The translations under genes were made by a program, and so were the position numbers. Shown in pieces: positions 10,855 to 21,193 of a DNA stretch of 64,000 bases. The notes under the pieces were generated by a model, which worked only from the letters and a program-made list of their open reading frames with translations, did not search any database and was not told the origin of the DNA. The stretch is from Vandiemenella viatica (taxonomy: Eukaryota; Arthropoda; Insecta; Orthoptera; Morabidae), in contig CM061921.1 in the NCBI GenBank assembly GCA_031002005.1, positions 170,632,935 through 170,696,934 on the forward strand, written 5' to 3'. Within the stretch, counting starts at the first letter, position 1, and every line of letters begins with the position of its first letter.

Positions 10855-11984
10855 GATATCGTCAATCATAGCAAAAACATATTAAATTTTGTCACAGGAA
10901 GCTGAAATTTACTACACATATAATGTTTTACCCCAAAGTTATATAAAAAGTCTAAATCTTATACATTTTGCTGCTATCAACCTGAAACGTGAAATCAATT
11001 TGTACTCTAATATTTTTATATGACACAAATTTTGATTGAAAATAGATTTTACCAAGGACTGAAATTCCTCTCCTTAATTTTGAAGTGAGTGAACTTCAAA
11101 CATTTTAAGCAACTGAGACACTACACCTGTATAATTTCTTATTGCATTTCGTGGTCCTAGAAACAGGTAATTTGGAACACACATGTAGTTTCACTGACAA
11201 AAAAAAATCCACAATTGGTGATTTTCTCTGTGTTTATCCAATGGCAACCTCAAACACCTCAACGCATATTTGTACGTTAATTGCTTTGCACCGGAAGAAG
11301 CTGCATGCCTCAAACTGCTATTATGCACACAGATCAGCAAGAGTAATTACCGCATTAATTGTTCCTACGCTTAGTTCTGAAGTTACTAGGAAATTGATTA
11401 TATTGGCAGTTAACAGCAGACGGCACCACTCGTTCAGGACTAACACCCAATATTTGCAAAGATCATGCCCGTTGTTAGTATAGGCCACACATAAATTGAT
11501 TTTGAGTGACATTTGAGATTAAGCAATCACCCTACAAAAAGAAATCACAAAAAAATGTTTACACGGATAGGCCAGGACTCATGGTTGTTTAATGACGAGA
11601 TTTTATAGGCTCTTTTTCTGAGCCAGCTCTACAGCATGTATTCACTTTCTGAAATACAATGGTTTCTCTCTGTATTATGTACCTTTGATTTGAAATAAAA
11701 AATCTAGTGACTCGTACATTATGAATACAAATTTTAGCAAACTAGATGGCAAAACTTCTACCTATGTAAATACCGTAATAGGCTATTTGGCTATTTTTGA
11801 AAATGGTTTTAAATTGTTTATTGATGCACGTTATTAAACGGGTACTATTTATTTTGTGACGAAACTGCTTATTTTTCGTAAAATTCAACGTTAAAATTTA
11901 GAGAATTTAAATGCCCACCAAAATCCTCATTTGCTGCTTGGTGCGGGCCAACGACATTCGTGACGTTACGTGTCAGTACAAACA
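10855..11984. other. No recognisable gene
   Basis: AT-rich sequence. An open frame at 11142-11483 (113 codons) has no motif I recognise and no codon or splice support. The stretch may hold the eroded catalytic part of the Tc1-like element to its right, but I cannot show it. Confidence 0.4.
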
Positions 11985-12487
11985 AACAATCCTAGAAATT
12001 CTACTTGGCATCTTGAAAATCTGTAGACCGTTTTAAAAACCTTATTCCAATCTTCCTCTGACCAATTTTTGTACTTCTTGGCCCGATGAAGTCTTCTTTT
12101 TTTCTCATAGAGCAGTCAGCTTTGGTTTATTTCAAAGGACGACTACATTTCAAATCCATTTTCTTGAAACATGACTTAATAGTTAGTTCTTTGTGATAAT
12201 GCAATTCCAGAATTTTGAAGCATTTCAGTAACCACCTTTGCAGGTTTTTGCCAGCGTAATTCATTATTATTCTGTCAGTTGTAAGTGAAGATAAGTATTT
12301 CGATCCACATCGTCCTTTGAGATGTTACTCAAAACAGATATGTGTTTCCATTTTGTTGCCGGTCTCTCACTGGTGACTGTGAAGCATTCACAATTGATGC
12401 CATTTGACTTTGGCTGAACTGACAGTGGTTTAATAATGTAAAAATTCTAGATTTCTTCTTGGGGGATTTGCCAACTACTTTCCCCAT
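11985..12487 (-). pseudogene. Tc1-like transposase N-terminal remnant
   Basis: From the ATG complement at 12485-12487 the minus strand encodes MGKVVGKSPKKKSRIFTLLN and QFSQSQMASIVNASQSPV, a paired-type helix-turn-helix. PAKVVTEMLQNSGIALSQRT follows, then RLHRAKKYKNWSEEDWNKV near 12110-12040, which lies just before the first catalytic Asp in this family. Several stops and shifts occur. The catalytic region past about 11985 is unrecognisable. Confidence 0.75.
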
Positions 12488-12499
12488 CTCAGTTTTGAT

Positions 12500-13565
12500 G
12501 TTTGAATCTGTTTAAGGACAACAATAATGAATGTAATCCATTACCTAATATTTTTTATTTTTACTAAATAATACATAATTATTATTTTATGATTATATTA
12601 ATTTAACTTATTGATGTAACTGAATAAATATGCCGTAATATCTGTAGATTATTAAGGAATAAACGTAACACAGAAGTTGTATGCCAAAACTGCTCAAATT
12701 TCAGGCAGAACAACATTTAAAATCCTAATGAAAGTACAAATAGCAATAAGGCAATCATGTAATCAATTTGAGCTAACTTTTCTATGACCTTTTATTGCAA
12801 AGATCCATATTAAATCTATGAAGTCTAATATAGCCTAAAAGCTGAAATCTGATAGTGAAAGCTTTAAAGTGGACTTTAAAGTCCCTTTGCTCTGAGAACA
12901 AAAATTTGAAACTTTTGTAGGAATTTGGAGGATTTTATGAGAGTATATAGTGAGTGGAGGGAAGAAATAGCAGAAGTTAAGACAATTTAAGCAGAAGGTT
13001 GTTGCTCAGACTAGTCGTTTGGACTACTTTCAGGAATATGTCGTACCTATAAAAGAAGTCATCGACGATCATTACCGGCAAATTAATGTACAGGTCACTA
13101 TACAGTATGATCTATGCAAGTTTTTCTGATGGCTGGAGACTGTTGTGTCAACTGAGAGACAATAAAATTATGGAAGAGGTTAACGTAATTTTCACGATTT
13201 TTACCAGTTTTGGGGTATAGATGCAAGTTTCATGATTTTTATCAATTTTATGCTACTTTTATTTACATTATCATCTGTGAACTGTCTTGATATTTTCCAA
13301 CAGGAAGTCCACCTTTCTTTTTAAAACCTAATGAGAGTACCAATATCAATCTGGCAATAAACCGAAATAACCTTTCTATAACTTTTTATTGTTAACAACC
13401 ATATCCAATATAGTCATCAAGGGCAGATAATCGTATTCTGACAAGGGTATTTTGTACCACCATTAGATTAAAGATAGAGGGTAAGATAATTTTGGTTTTC
13501 CTCTCTTCCTCAACCAATGTGGAGATTATGAATTAGTTTGGACTGATTTAAAAGCACTGTACTTG
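12500..13565. other. AT-rich spacer with a divergent direct repeat
   Basis: A stretch of about 110 bp at 12712-12825 recurs in diverged form at 13315-13420. Shared words include CCTAATGA.AGTAC.AATA, GGCAAT and ACTTTT(T)ATTG. No coding signal is visible between them. It looks like two old fragments of one dispersed repeat. Confidence 0.45.
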
Positions 13566-13569
13566 GAGA

Positions 13570-14775
13570 TCCTTTAATAATGTCCAAATACAAACGGGTT
13601 ACTTACAGCAAACCAACACGGATTTCGGAAGAACTGATCGTGCGAAACGCAACTCGCTCTATTTTAGCATGACGTAATGAAGGTTATTGATACAGAATCA
13701 CAAATTGATGCTATTTTCTTGGATTTTCAGAAAGCTTTTGACAACCGGCTTTTGGCGAAGTTTCGAGCGTACGGTATATCAGATCATATTTGCGAATGGA
13801 TACGTGATTTTCTAACTGATCGATCACAGTATGTCACTGTTGGCGAGGAAGCCTCTTCTAAGCTGGATGTTACTTCGGGCGTTCCTCAAGACAGTGTAAC
13901 ATGACTACTTCTTTTCTTAATTTTTATAAACGGTCTCGGTGACAACGTTAGTTGCAGGATGCGATTTTTTGGTGATGATGCACTTATTTATAGGGAAGTG
14001 AGGTGCTCTGACGATTGCTTAGAAATTCAGCGCGATCTGGATGTTATTTCGGAATGGTGCCGTAAATGGCAGCTTACACTTAACTGCAAAAAGTGCAAGG
14101 CAATGCAAATAAGTAATAAAAATACCCCGTTTGCTCACGAGTACAAAGTTAACAATTCAATCATTGACATGGTAGATTCACTGAAGTATCTAGGCGTAAC
14201 AGAACAAAGCAACATGAAATGGGACTTGTACATAACTTCCATCGTAGGCAAAACTAATTCTAAACTACGTTTTATAGGTCGTATTTTGAGAAGTTGTAAT
14301 GCTCATACAAAGGAAATAGCGTACAGAACACTAGTGCGTCTGCATTTGGAATACTGTTGTGGAATTTGGGATCCGTATCGTAAAGGATTGATTCACACGT
14401 TAGAGAAAGTACAGAGGTGAGCCGCTCGATTTGTGACCGCTAGTTACGGTCCTTACACAAGTGTCACAGAGCTGATATGTGGGTTGAGCTGCGATTGTTT
14501 GGCGGACAGACGATGTCATTTTCGTTTGAATTTGTTGGAGAATATCCGAAAATCTTTAAGTTACGAGTACAACGAAATACTTCTTCCGCCAACCAGTTTA
14601 GGACGCAATGACATGAGGGATAAGATTCAAGAAATAAGATGCTGTACTGATACATTTATGTACTCTTTCTTTGCTCGTTCTGTTCGGGATTGGAATGCAC
14701 TGAATTAGGATCGGTGCTTAACACCCTCTGCCACCCAAAGTAATTGTGAATTGCAGAGTATAGATGTAGATACAA
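13570..14775 (+). pseudogene. CR1-type LINE, 5'-truncated copy (RT and C-terminus)
   Basis: The copy starts inside the reverse transcriptase. It shows TANQHGFRKN, then IFLDFQKAFD (catalytic Asp box A) and GVPQDSV. The active-site box reads RFFGDDALIY near 13965-13990. A typical CR1 thumb and C-terminal part follows (LKYLGVT, LEYCCGIWDPYRKGL, LEKVQR). Breaks are a short deletion after KAFD, a stop after QDSVT, a shift before RFFGDD, and a stop at 14418-14420. The last frame ends at 14708. The tail GTATAGATGTAGATACA at about 14758-14775 looks like the 3'-terminal short repeat of this family. Confidence 0.88.
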
Positions 14776-14819
14776 ATGACTAGTGTGGCTGAATTATCAA
14801 TATGGGAGATATGACCAAC

Positions 14820-15210
14820 ACTAAAACATATCACAACAATAAGCTAATTTAGTGGTAATGCCGCATTTATTATTTGCATTGATGAGTTTTTGGCGATCAT
14901 ACCAAGCCTTCGTCAGAGATACAATAATCATTTACTTAACAATGAATGCCAAGTGACAGAGTATTAGGCAGCTACGTCGTTGAAGTTGTTGCTTCTCTTT
15001 ACAATTTCTACTGCCTCGTTCACTTTTCTAGACCACCCCAAATCTCTTCACTGCAGCGTCGTGTTTTCAAGTTAAATCTCATGCACCTTGTTGATTGCAA
15101 TGCGAACCACAGTAGATACGTAGCTGTTTTGTTTAAATTGGTATATATGTTCTTTAAGTGTTTCCGTCATAGTGCCACCTGTCTAAATGATGTAAATAGA
15201 TAATCTGTAG
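14820..15210 (-). pseudogene. PLE C-terminal and 3'-end remnant, copy 1
   Basis: The minus strand encodes NEAVEIVKRSNNFN followed by a WHSLL-like stretch. This fits the linker that ends many Penelope-like proteins (REAVEI, then NNFNRDDG). Downstream is CTCTGACGAAGGCTTGG and a stretch that ends near 14820. It is homologous, in opposite orientation, to 19880-20230. Confidence 0.55.
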
Positions 15211-15214
15211 GAGT

Positions 15215-15980
15215 TCTTACACCATTTAAATGTTTCCCTTTGCCAGTTGACGCTCACAGTGAGCAGACGTGTTGTGCCGTTTGCTCTGGCTTAGCAGTTT
15301 GTAGTGTTGTAGCAGTGTTGGATCTGGGTTTTGTGGATTGTACGAGTTTACCAATGTGCGGATACACCTACCATTGTAGCTTCAGCATTGCACAGGTACT
15401 GTGAATTATCACAGTATTTGTTAAATAGAACCAGTGATTCTCTGGCCTTGTTAATTGGCCTGTGACAACAAACTAAACTCATTATGTTAACCTGTGTACA
15501 CGTTAGGAATCGCAAATAGGTTCAGTAACAGAATGAATATTACAAAAGAAACTAGCGACTTCACTGCAAATGCAATTCCTTTTGCATTCGGAGAGAGGTA
15601 TGAGGAGCTAGTTAAATACCTAAATGATACTGGATTTCCACTCTGATAGCAATATTGGAAAAGATGGTAAAGTAATAATAATAAATAGTTTAGTAATAGT
15701 AGCAGTGGTAGTATAAAGGAACAGAGATGTGGTGAAATATTAAAAATTGTAATTATAAAGTGGACAGGATACAGCAAACAATGGAAAACTATACTAAATT
15801 ATCAATAGATAACAATGGACTGTGGTGAAATGTAGCAAGTTTTCAAACCTATAATATATGGATAACAGCAAAATAACCTTATGTATCATGCCAATCAACA
15901 AAGACTGTACAATTATTACCACTGCTAAACATTTAGGCAATTATATTTTCTCGATTTCATGTAAATAAGCATAATGACTG
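15215..15980. other. No recognisable gene
   Basis: Mixed-composition spacer between a PLE remnant and the CR1 5' repeats. The minus-strand frame at 15487-15777 is Leu/Ser-rich and shows no motif. Confidence 0.4.
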
Positions 15981-15981
15981 A

Positions 15982-16330
15982 AGCGTTAGAACAGTCACCG
16001 AGTGCAGTAGCGTATTTTGTTGTTATATTTTATCTGTAGTGGTGTGGGGATTTGATTACTGTAATCTCCGAGTGTTTACATTTGTATACAGTGGTCGTTA
16101 GTAGCGTTTGAACAGTCGCCGAGTGCAGTAGCGTATTTTGTTGTTATATTTTATCTGTAGTGGAGTGGGGATTTGATTAGTGTAATCTCTGAGTGTTTAT
16201 ATTTTGTAGACAGTGGTCATTAGTAGCGTTTGAACAGTCGCCGAGTGCAGTAGCGTATTTTGTTGATATATTTTATCTGTAGTGGGTGTAGATTAGGCTA
16301 CTGCAATCTCCGAGTGTTTCTTTCTTTTTT
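15982..16330 (+). promoter_or_regulatory. Three tandem 121-bp 5' monomers of a CR1 element
   Basis: The word AGTGCAGTAGCGTATTTTGT starts at about 16001, 16122 and 16244, giving periods of 121 and 122 bp. Each unit also carries TATCTGTAGTGG, GATT(A/C)CTGTAATCTC and GAGTGTTT. The last unit is shorter and ends just before the ORF1 ATG at 16349. The array sits exactly where the internal promoter of a LINE belongs, as with the monomer arrays of mouse L1. The promoter role is inference; the repeats are directly seen. Confidence 0.8.
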
Positions 16331-16348
16331 GCGTTTTTCAAAATCAGT

Positions 16349-17340
16349 ATGTCTAGGGACTGTGTGCAGACAAGAGCTGAGGTGGCTGATCTGCGCGCAC
16401 AGCTTGCAACTGTGTTAGCGAAAGTTACACAGCTGGAACCTGCCATAAAAAGCTGTAGCAGATGTGATATTGGGGAAACTGATGTAGCCATGCCTATCAC
16501 AGATTCTCTCATATCGACCGTCGTACCTGCAACCCAGGCAGAAGTGTTGGATGCTGTGCCGCGGTCGCCTCTAGGTGACTGGCGTATGGCTTCTACACTT
16601 CGAAGCCGCACACGGGGGCAGTCGAACAGGCTTAAAGGCCAAGACGCCGAATTTGTTCGTCTGTCTAACCGGTTTGATGTATTGTCGGAGGCTGACTCAG
16701 TACCACAATTGTCATCCTGCAAGTTGACGGCCCGCCAGGTCTGGGCAAACGGGGAAGGGCATTCTGATAGTTGGGAGCTCTAATGTTGGGCAGTTATTAG
16801 AGCCCCTTAGGGAAATGGCGGATTACTCGGGGAAGAAATCCAACGTCCATTCAGTGTGTATTTCTGGTGTCCTGATCCGAGATGTGGAACAGGCCATCCC
16901 GGATGCCATAGATGGGATGGGGTGTAGCCAACTACAGATTGTGGCTCATGTCGGCACCAATGATGCTTGTCGCCTTGGGTCGGAGGTTATCCTCTCTTCC
17001 TTCCGGCGGCTGGCTGAAAGGGTGAACTCTGTGGCCACAAGGTTTTGGCAGAGCTAACCATCTGTAGCATCGTAGACAGAGTTGATTGTGGACCTCTGGT
17101 TCAGAGCCGTATTGAGGGGTTGAACCAGAGACAATGACTTTTCTGTGATAACATTGGCTGCAGATTTCTCGATCTTCGCCATAGGGTCGAGTCTTGTAGG
17201 GTTCCCCATAATAGGTCAGGTGTGCCATACACACTTGAATTGGCAACACGGGTGGCAGGGGCCGTGTGGAATGCACTGGGTGGTTTTTTAGGCTGAGGGA
17301 GGAAGACCCGAAACACGAAATACAGTTGCGGGCAACCCAA
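16349..17340 (+). pseudogene. CR1 ORF1 with SGNH-esterase-like domain
   Basis: The first 145 codons (16349-16783) encode a coiled-coil-like N-terminus (VADLRAQLATVLAKVTQLE) with a CSRC pair and a basic middle part. A frameshift near 16760 moves to a frame with ILIVGSSNVGQLLEPL, then MADYSG and HVGTNDACRLGSEVI (about 16765-17000). GSS and GTND fit blocks I and III of SGNH/GDSL esterases, which are known in the ORF1 of CR1-like LINEs. The next part (SGLLPRVD, then RFLDLRHRVE and LELATRVAGAVWN) lies in another frame up to about 17270. At the expected Asp-x-x-His block the text reads SGVPYT, so the catalytic Asp and His appear lost. The protein is thought to act with the RNA-binding function of ORF1. 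Confidence 0.75.
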
Positions 17341-17384
17341 TCAGATGCAAAACCGGAATGTAGGAGCACCGTAAAAGAATCTCG

Positions 17385-19829
17385 ACAGTTAAAAGTTCTC
17401 GTAATTAACTGTAGAAGTGTTTGTAACAAACAACCAGAACTTGAAAGCGTTATTTGTAGTACAGAAGCGGATATCGAATCGGTACAGAAAGTTGGTTGAA
17501 ACCGGAAATAAGTTCCGCCGAAACTTTTAAAGATAACATGAACGTTTTTCGTAAAGACAGATTACACTCTCATGAAGGTGGGGTATTTATAGCTGTGAGT
17601 AAATTTCTCCCATGTAATAAAATAGACGTTGATATTATCTGTGAAATCATATGGAATAAACTCAACGTTGCTGGGTCAAAACTCTTCATAGGCGCCTTCT
17701 ACCATCCACCCGATTCCGACATAGCTATCGTCGAGGAGTTAAGAAATAATGTAAATAGTACTGTATAGCTAGCCGTTTTAAGGATCATGCTATGATTCTC
17801 GGAGTGACTTCAATCTGCCTTATATTGACTGGCGTAATTACGTTCACATCACAGGTAACAGGGATAAGGCAGCTTCTGAAGTAATTCTCGAGTTGTTGTC
17901 AGATAATCATCTCGAGCAGCTACGCGGTGTCATAACGGTAGCGAAAACATTTTAGACTTGCTGGTTACCGACATTTCAATGACCACAGGAATAAGCGATC
18001 ACAAAGCGGTAATTGCGACTATCAAATTAATGACCAAGTGAAAAAGGAAAAAAGGGCGGATTGTATACAGATTCAGTAAGGCCTCAAAGGAGTGTTTTAG
18101 AACCTACCTGAGGAATAATTATCATAACTTCAAGTCAACAAAGGACACCGTTGAAGATATATGGCATCGATTTATACATATAGTCAGGGAAGGCATGGAA
18201 ATAAATATACCCAAATGGACAATAAAGGGGGAGAATGATCCACCGTGGTACAGATGCGAAGTGAAAAGATTAATCAAAAAACACAGGAAAATACACGCAC
18301 GCTCAAGAAGGAATGGGTTTCGCAGTGATTTAGAAACATTAGCTGAATTAAGAGGATGAATTAAGAATGTAATGCGCGAGGCCTTTAACGATTTTCACTC
18401 AAACTCTCTCTCTAAGAGCCTCACAGAAAACCCAAAGAAATTTTGGTCATATCTACAAAAAGTTAATTGTACCAACAGCAATATTCCAGCACTAATTCGT
18501 GAAGGTTCCGAGGTTAATGAAAGCCGCGATAAAGTTAACGTACTAAATACTGTATTCCAAAATTCATTTACAAATGAACATAAGGATAGTATTACCGTGT
18601 TCCCACGCCATGGTGAGTCGGTGATGGAATCATTACGAATAGATACTGAAGGTATCATTAAGCAATTAGAGCTCCTAAAGTGGGGGAAAGCACCGGACCC
18701 AGATGGAATTCCAGTAAGAGTATTCTCAGAGTATGCGGCAGAAATAGGGCCATTTCTGTCTGATATATTCAGTAAATCATTAGAAGAGCGAAAAGTACAT
18801 TCAGACTGAAAAATCACGCAAGTAACTCCGATTTTCAAAAAAGGTGATCGAAGTGATCCTGGAAATTATCGTCCCATATCTATAACATTTGTTTGTAGTA
18901 GAGTTATGGAGCATATTATATGCTCGAACATTATGAATTTTCTAGATGATAATAATTTGCTTACAACAAATCAACACAGATTTCAGAAGAAAAGATCATG
19001 TGAAACACAGCTGGCCCTACTTACACACGATGTAATGAAAGTTATTGATGCAGGTTCAGGAGCAGATGCAATTTTTTTAGATTTCCAGAAGGCCTTTGAC
19101 TCTGTGCCACACAACCGCCTTTTAGCGAAGCTTCGAGCGTATGGTATATCGGATCAGCTTTGTGAATGGATAAAGGATTTTCCAACTGGTCGGTTGCAGT
19201 ATGTTGTCGTTGAACGAGAAAGTTCTTCTAATCTAGATGTTACAATGGGTGTACCTCAAGGAAGTGTAATAGGACCACTTCTTTTCTTAATTTTTATAAA
19301 CGATCTCGGAGACAAAGTGAAAAGCCTTTTTAGATTGTTTGCTGATGTTGCGGCTATTTATAGGGAAGTAAGAAATTTGGCCGATTGCTTAGAAATTCAG
19401 CGTGATTTGGATGTTATTTTGGCTTGGTGCGCTGAGTGGAAACTTACTCCAAATTGTAAAAAGTGCAAGACAATGAGCATAACTAACAAAAAGAATCCAA
19501 TCGTTCAGAAATACGAGTTAAACAATACAGTTATTGATATTGTCGATTCTATGAAATATTTGGGAGTAACAGTACAAAGGAACATGAAATGGGATATACA
19601 CTTTAATTCGTTAGTAGGTAGAGCAAATTCTAGGCTGCGATTCATAGGTCGAATCTTGAAAAATTGTAATGAACAAACGAAGGAGATAGGGTACATATCT
19701 CTTGTACATATCACATTTGGATTATGTTTGTGCCATTTGGGACCCGTTTCGTAAGGGGTTGATCGAAAGTATAGAGAAAGTACAGAGAAGAGCCGCTCGA
19801 TTCGTAACCGCTTGCTACAGTCCTTACAT
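17385..19829 (+). pseudogene. CR1 ORF2 (APE endonuclease and reverse transcriptase), inactive
   Basis: The APE-type endonuclease begins at LKVLVINCRSVCNK (about 17389) and continues with GGVFIAVSKFL and FIGAFYHPPDSD, both recognisable endonuclease blocks. A later part around 17960-18010 contains ISDHKAV. The reverse transcriptase spans about 18370-19750: LKWGKAPDPDGIP, IFKKGDRSDPGNYRPISI, IFLDFQKAFDSVPHNRLLAK, GVPQGSVIGPLLFLIFINDL and MKYLGVTVQRN. The active-site box reads RLFADVAAIY at about 19330-19358, so the second Asp of the FADD pair is Val. Stops occur near 17497, 17766 and 18807, and the 3' end is cut at about 19829 compared with the copy at 13570-14775. With its 5' monomers and ORF1, this is the most complete CR1 in the window. 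Confidence 0.88.
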
Positions 19830-19879
19830 TGTTGAGATGTTTTATTTTTAATTGTGGCTATGTTTTTAATGTTTATCTG

Positions 19880-20230
19880 TCACAGTATGAAGAATTAGAA
19901 AAAAATCTGCAACTGTTCAGTGTGCTGTCAACACCATACTCAAGATTTAATTCAAATACATGAGGCTGCAACGAGAGGAGGAGGCAGTAGAAATTCAGAA
20001 GAAAGGCAACAAATTCAACATAGACAGTGGCCTGTAACTCTATGATGCTTGGCACTCATTACCAAGTAAGGAAACGTAGTACCTCTGATGAAGACTGCAC
20101 CAACCATGACAGCTGAAAGCTCAGCAGTGCAAATAAAAAAATGTGACAAACCAAGTAGATAAAGTTATTGTTGACAAAGATGGCTGTAGAAGCCTAATAA
20201 ATCAATATCACAGCAGTCTGGTCACAGCCA
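19880..20230 (+). pseudogene. PLE C-terminal and 3'-end remnant, copy 2
   Basis: The plus strand encodes EEAVEIQKKGNKFNIDSGL, then YDAWHSL, the end pattern of Penelope-like proteins. CTCTGATGAAGACTGCACCA at about 20080 follows, similar to the 3' motif of copy 1. It abuts the truncated CR1 ORF2. Copies 1 and 2 face each other across 5 kb. Confidence 0.55.
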
Positions 20231-20239
20231 AAGTTTCTT

Positions 20240-21192
20240 CTGAAAACTAAGTATTTAAAAGCTACAGTTCTTACCTGAAACTCACAATGTCATTTCCAGC
20301 TTGCCGGAGATGATCAGACATAAGAATCTATGTTCCTCTTACTTCACAATAAGTACAAAAGAAGTAACTTTATTGAAAAAGTTTTAAAATATTTTTACAT
20401 AAATTGACATAAAATTTTACCAGAAATTAAGTACAACTTGTTGACATTAAATTATAAGAATAATTTCATTGACTAGAACAAGACAGTGATTTCTTAGGTT
20501 CACATTACAATTAAACTTCTAAATATCAGCAAGAACAAAATTATTAATTGAATCACAATCGTGGTAAGATTTAAAAGCTAAACAGTAAACAACTTTTGTT
20601 CAGTGGATATTTTATGTTTCAGTGACAAACATTAAACAAAAAGATTGTACACAACTTTCAGTGTGAAATGTACATTAAAAATATTGAATATTCCCACTGG
20701 GAATTTTGGTCACCTTTGCATTTCTTATGATGAGCAATCCTCAAAATTTGAATAGCATTTGTCGGCTTCTCTATATGCCACAAACTATAAAAATATCACA
20801 GGACTTTCATTATTGTAACAAACGGATCCTATGTTTAACAGAAATGTAGTAGTAAGTTGGGTCAGAGAAAACATACACATCATTTAACAAAAAATAAAAA
20901 CATTGTTGAATACAGCTGTCACATAAGTGAAATTAAGATTAAATAGTTTAATCTTTGTTCTTATTCTGTATTTCTTAGAGAAGTTATTTCTATATCAACC
21001 AGGATTACACTCCACAAAAATTAATTTTTGGTACCAATGTAATTTTGAAAGACATACTCCACTAGCATAATAAATTATGCACAAAAAATAATTAAAATTC
21101 TATTGACTGTTTGGAATCACTGCCCATTAAATGGGGTATATCTCTATTGCAATCTTTAACAGAGTTAACAACTTGTGAAGAGAAATGTTTAT
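20240..21192 (-). other. Probable 3' UTR of the host gene
   Basis: AT-rich sequence directly downstream of the host stop codon on the minus strand. No element signature is visible. An AATAAA at 20369-20374 (minus) could end the transcript there. The UTR border is an inference. Confidence 0.4.
20369..20374 (-). terminator. Candidate polyadenylation signal AATAAA
   Basis: The minus strand reads TTTTTCAATAAAGTTAC about 820 bp after the host stop codon. It is the hexamer nearest a plausible UTR end, but other hexamers exist. Confidence 0.3.
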
Positions 21193-21193
21193 T
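21188..21193 (-). terminator. AATAAA overlapping the host stop codon
   Basis: The minus strand reads TGAATAAAC, so the last base of the TGA stop (21193-21195) is the first base of a canonical hexamer. If used, it would give a 3' UTR of only about 20-30 nt. Use is unproven. Confidence 0.25.

Noticed and set aside
11142..11483. 113-codon open frame
   Set aside because: No motif, splice sites or repeat membership; an open frame of this length is expected by chance in this window.
15982..16330. CRISPR-like or satellite array
   Set aside because: The three units are contiguous 121-bp tandem repeats without spacers and lie exactly before a LINE ORF1.
16273..16722. 149-codon minus-strand frame
   Set aside because: It is a shadow of the CR1 ORF1 and has no independent support.
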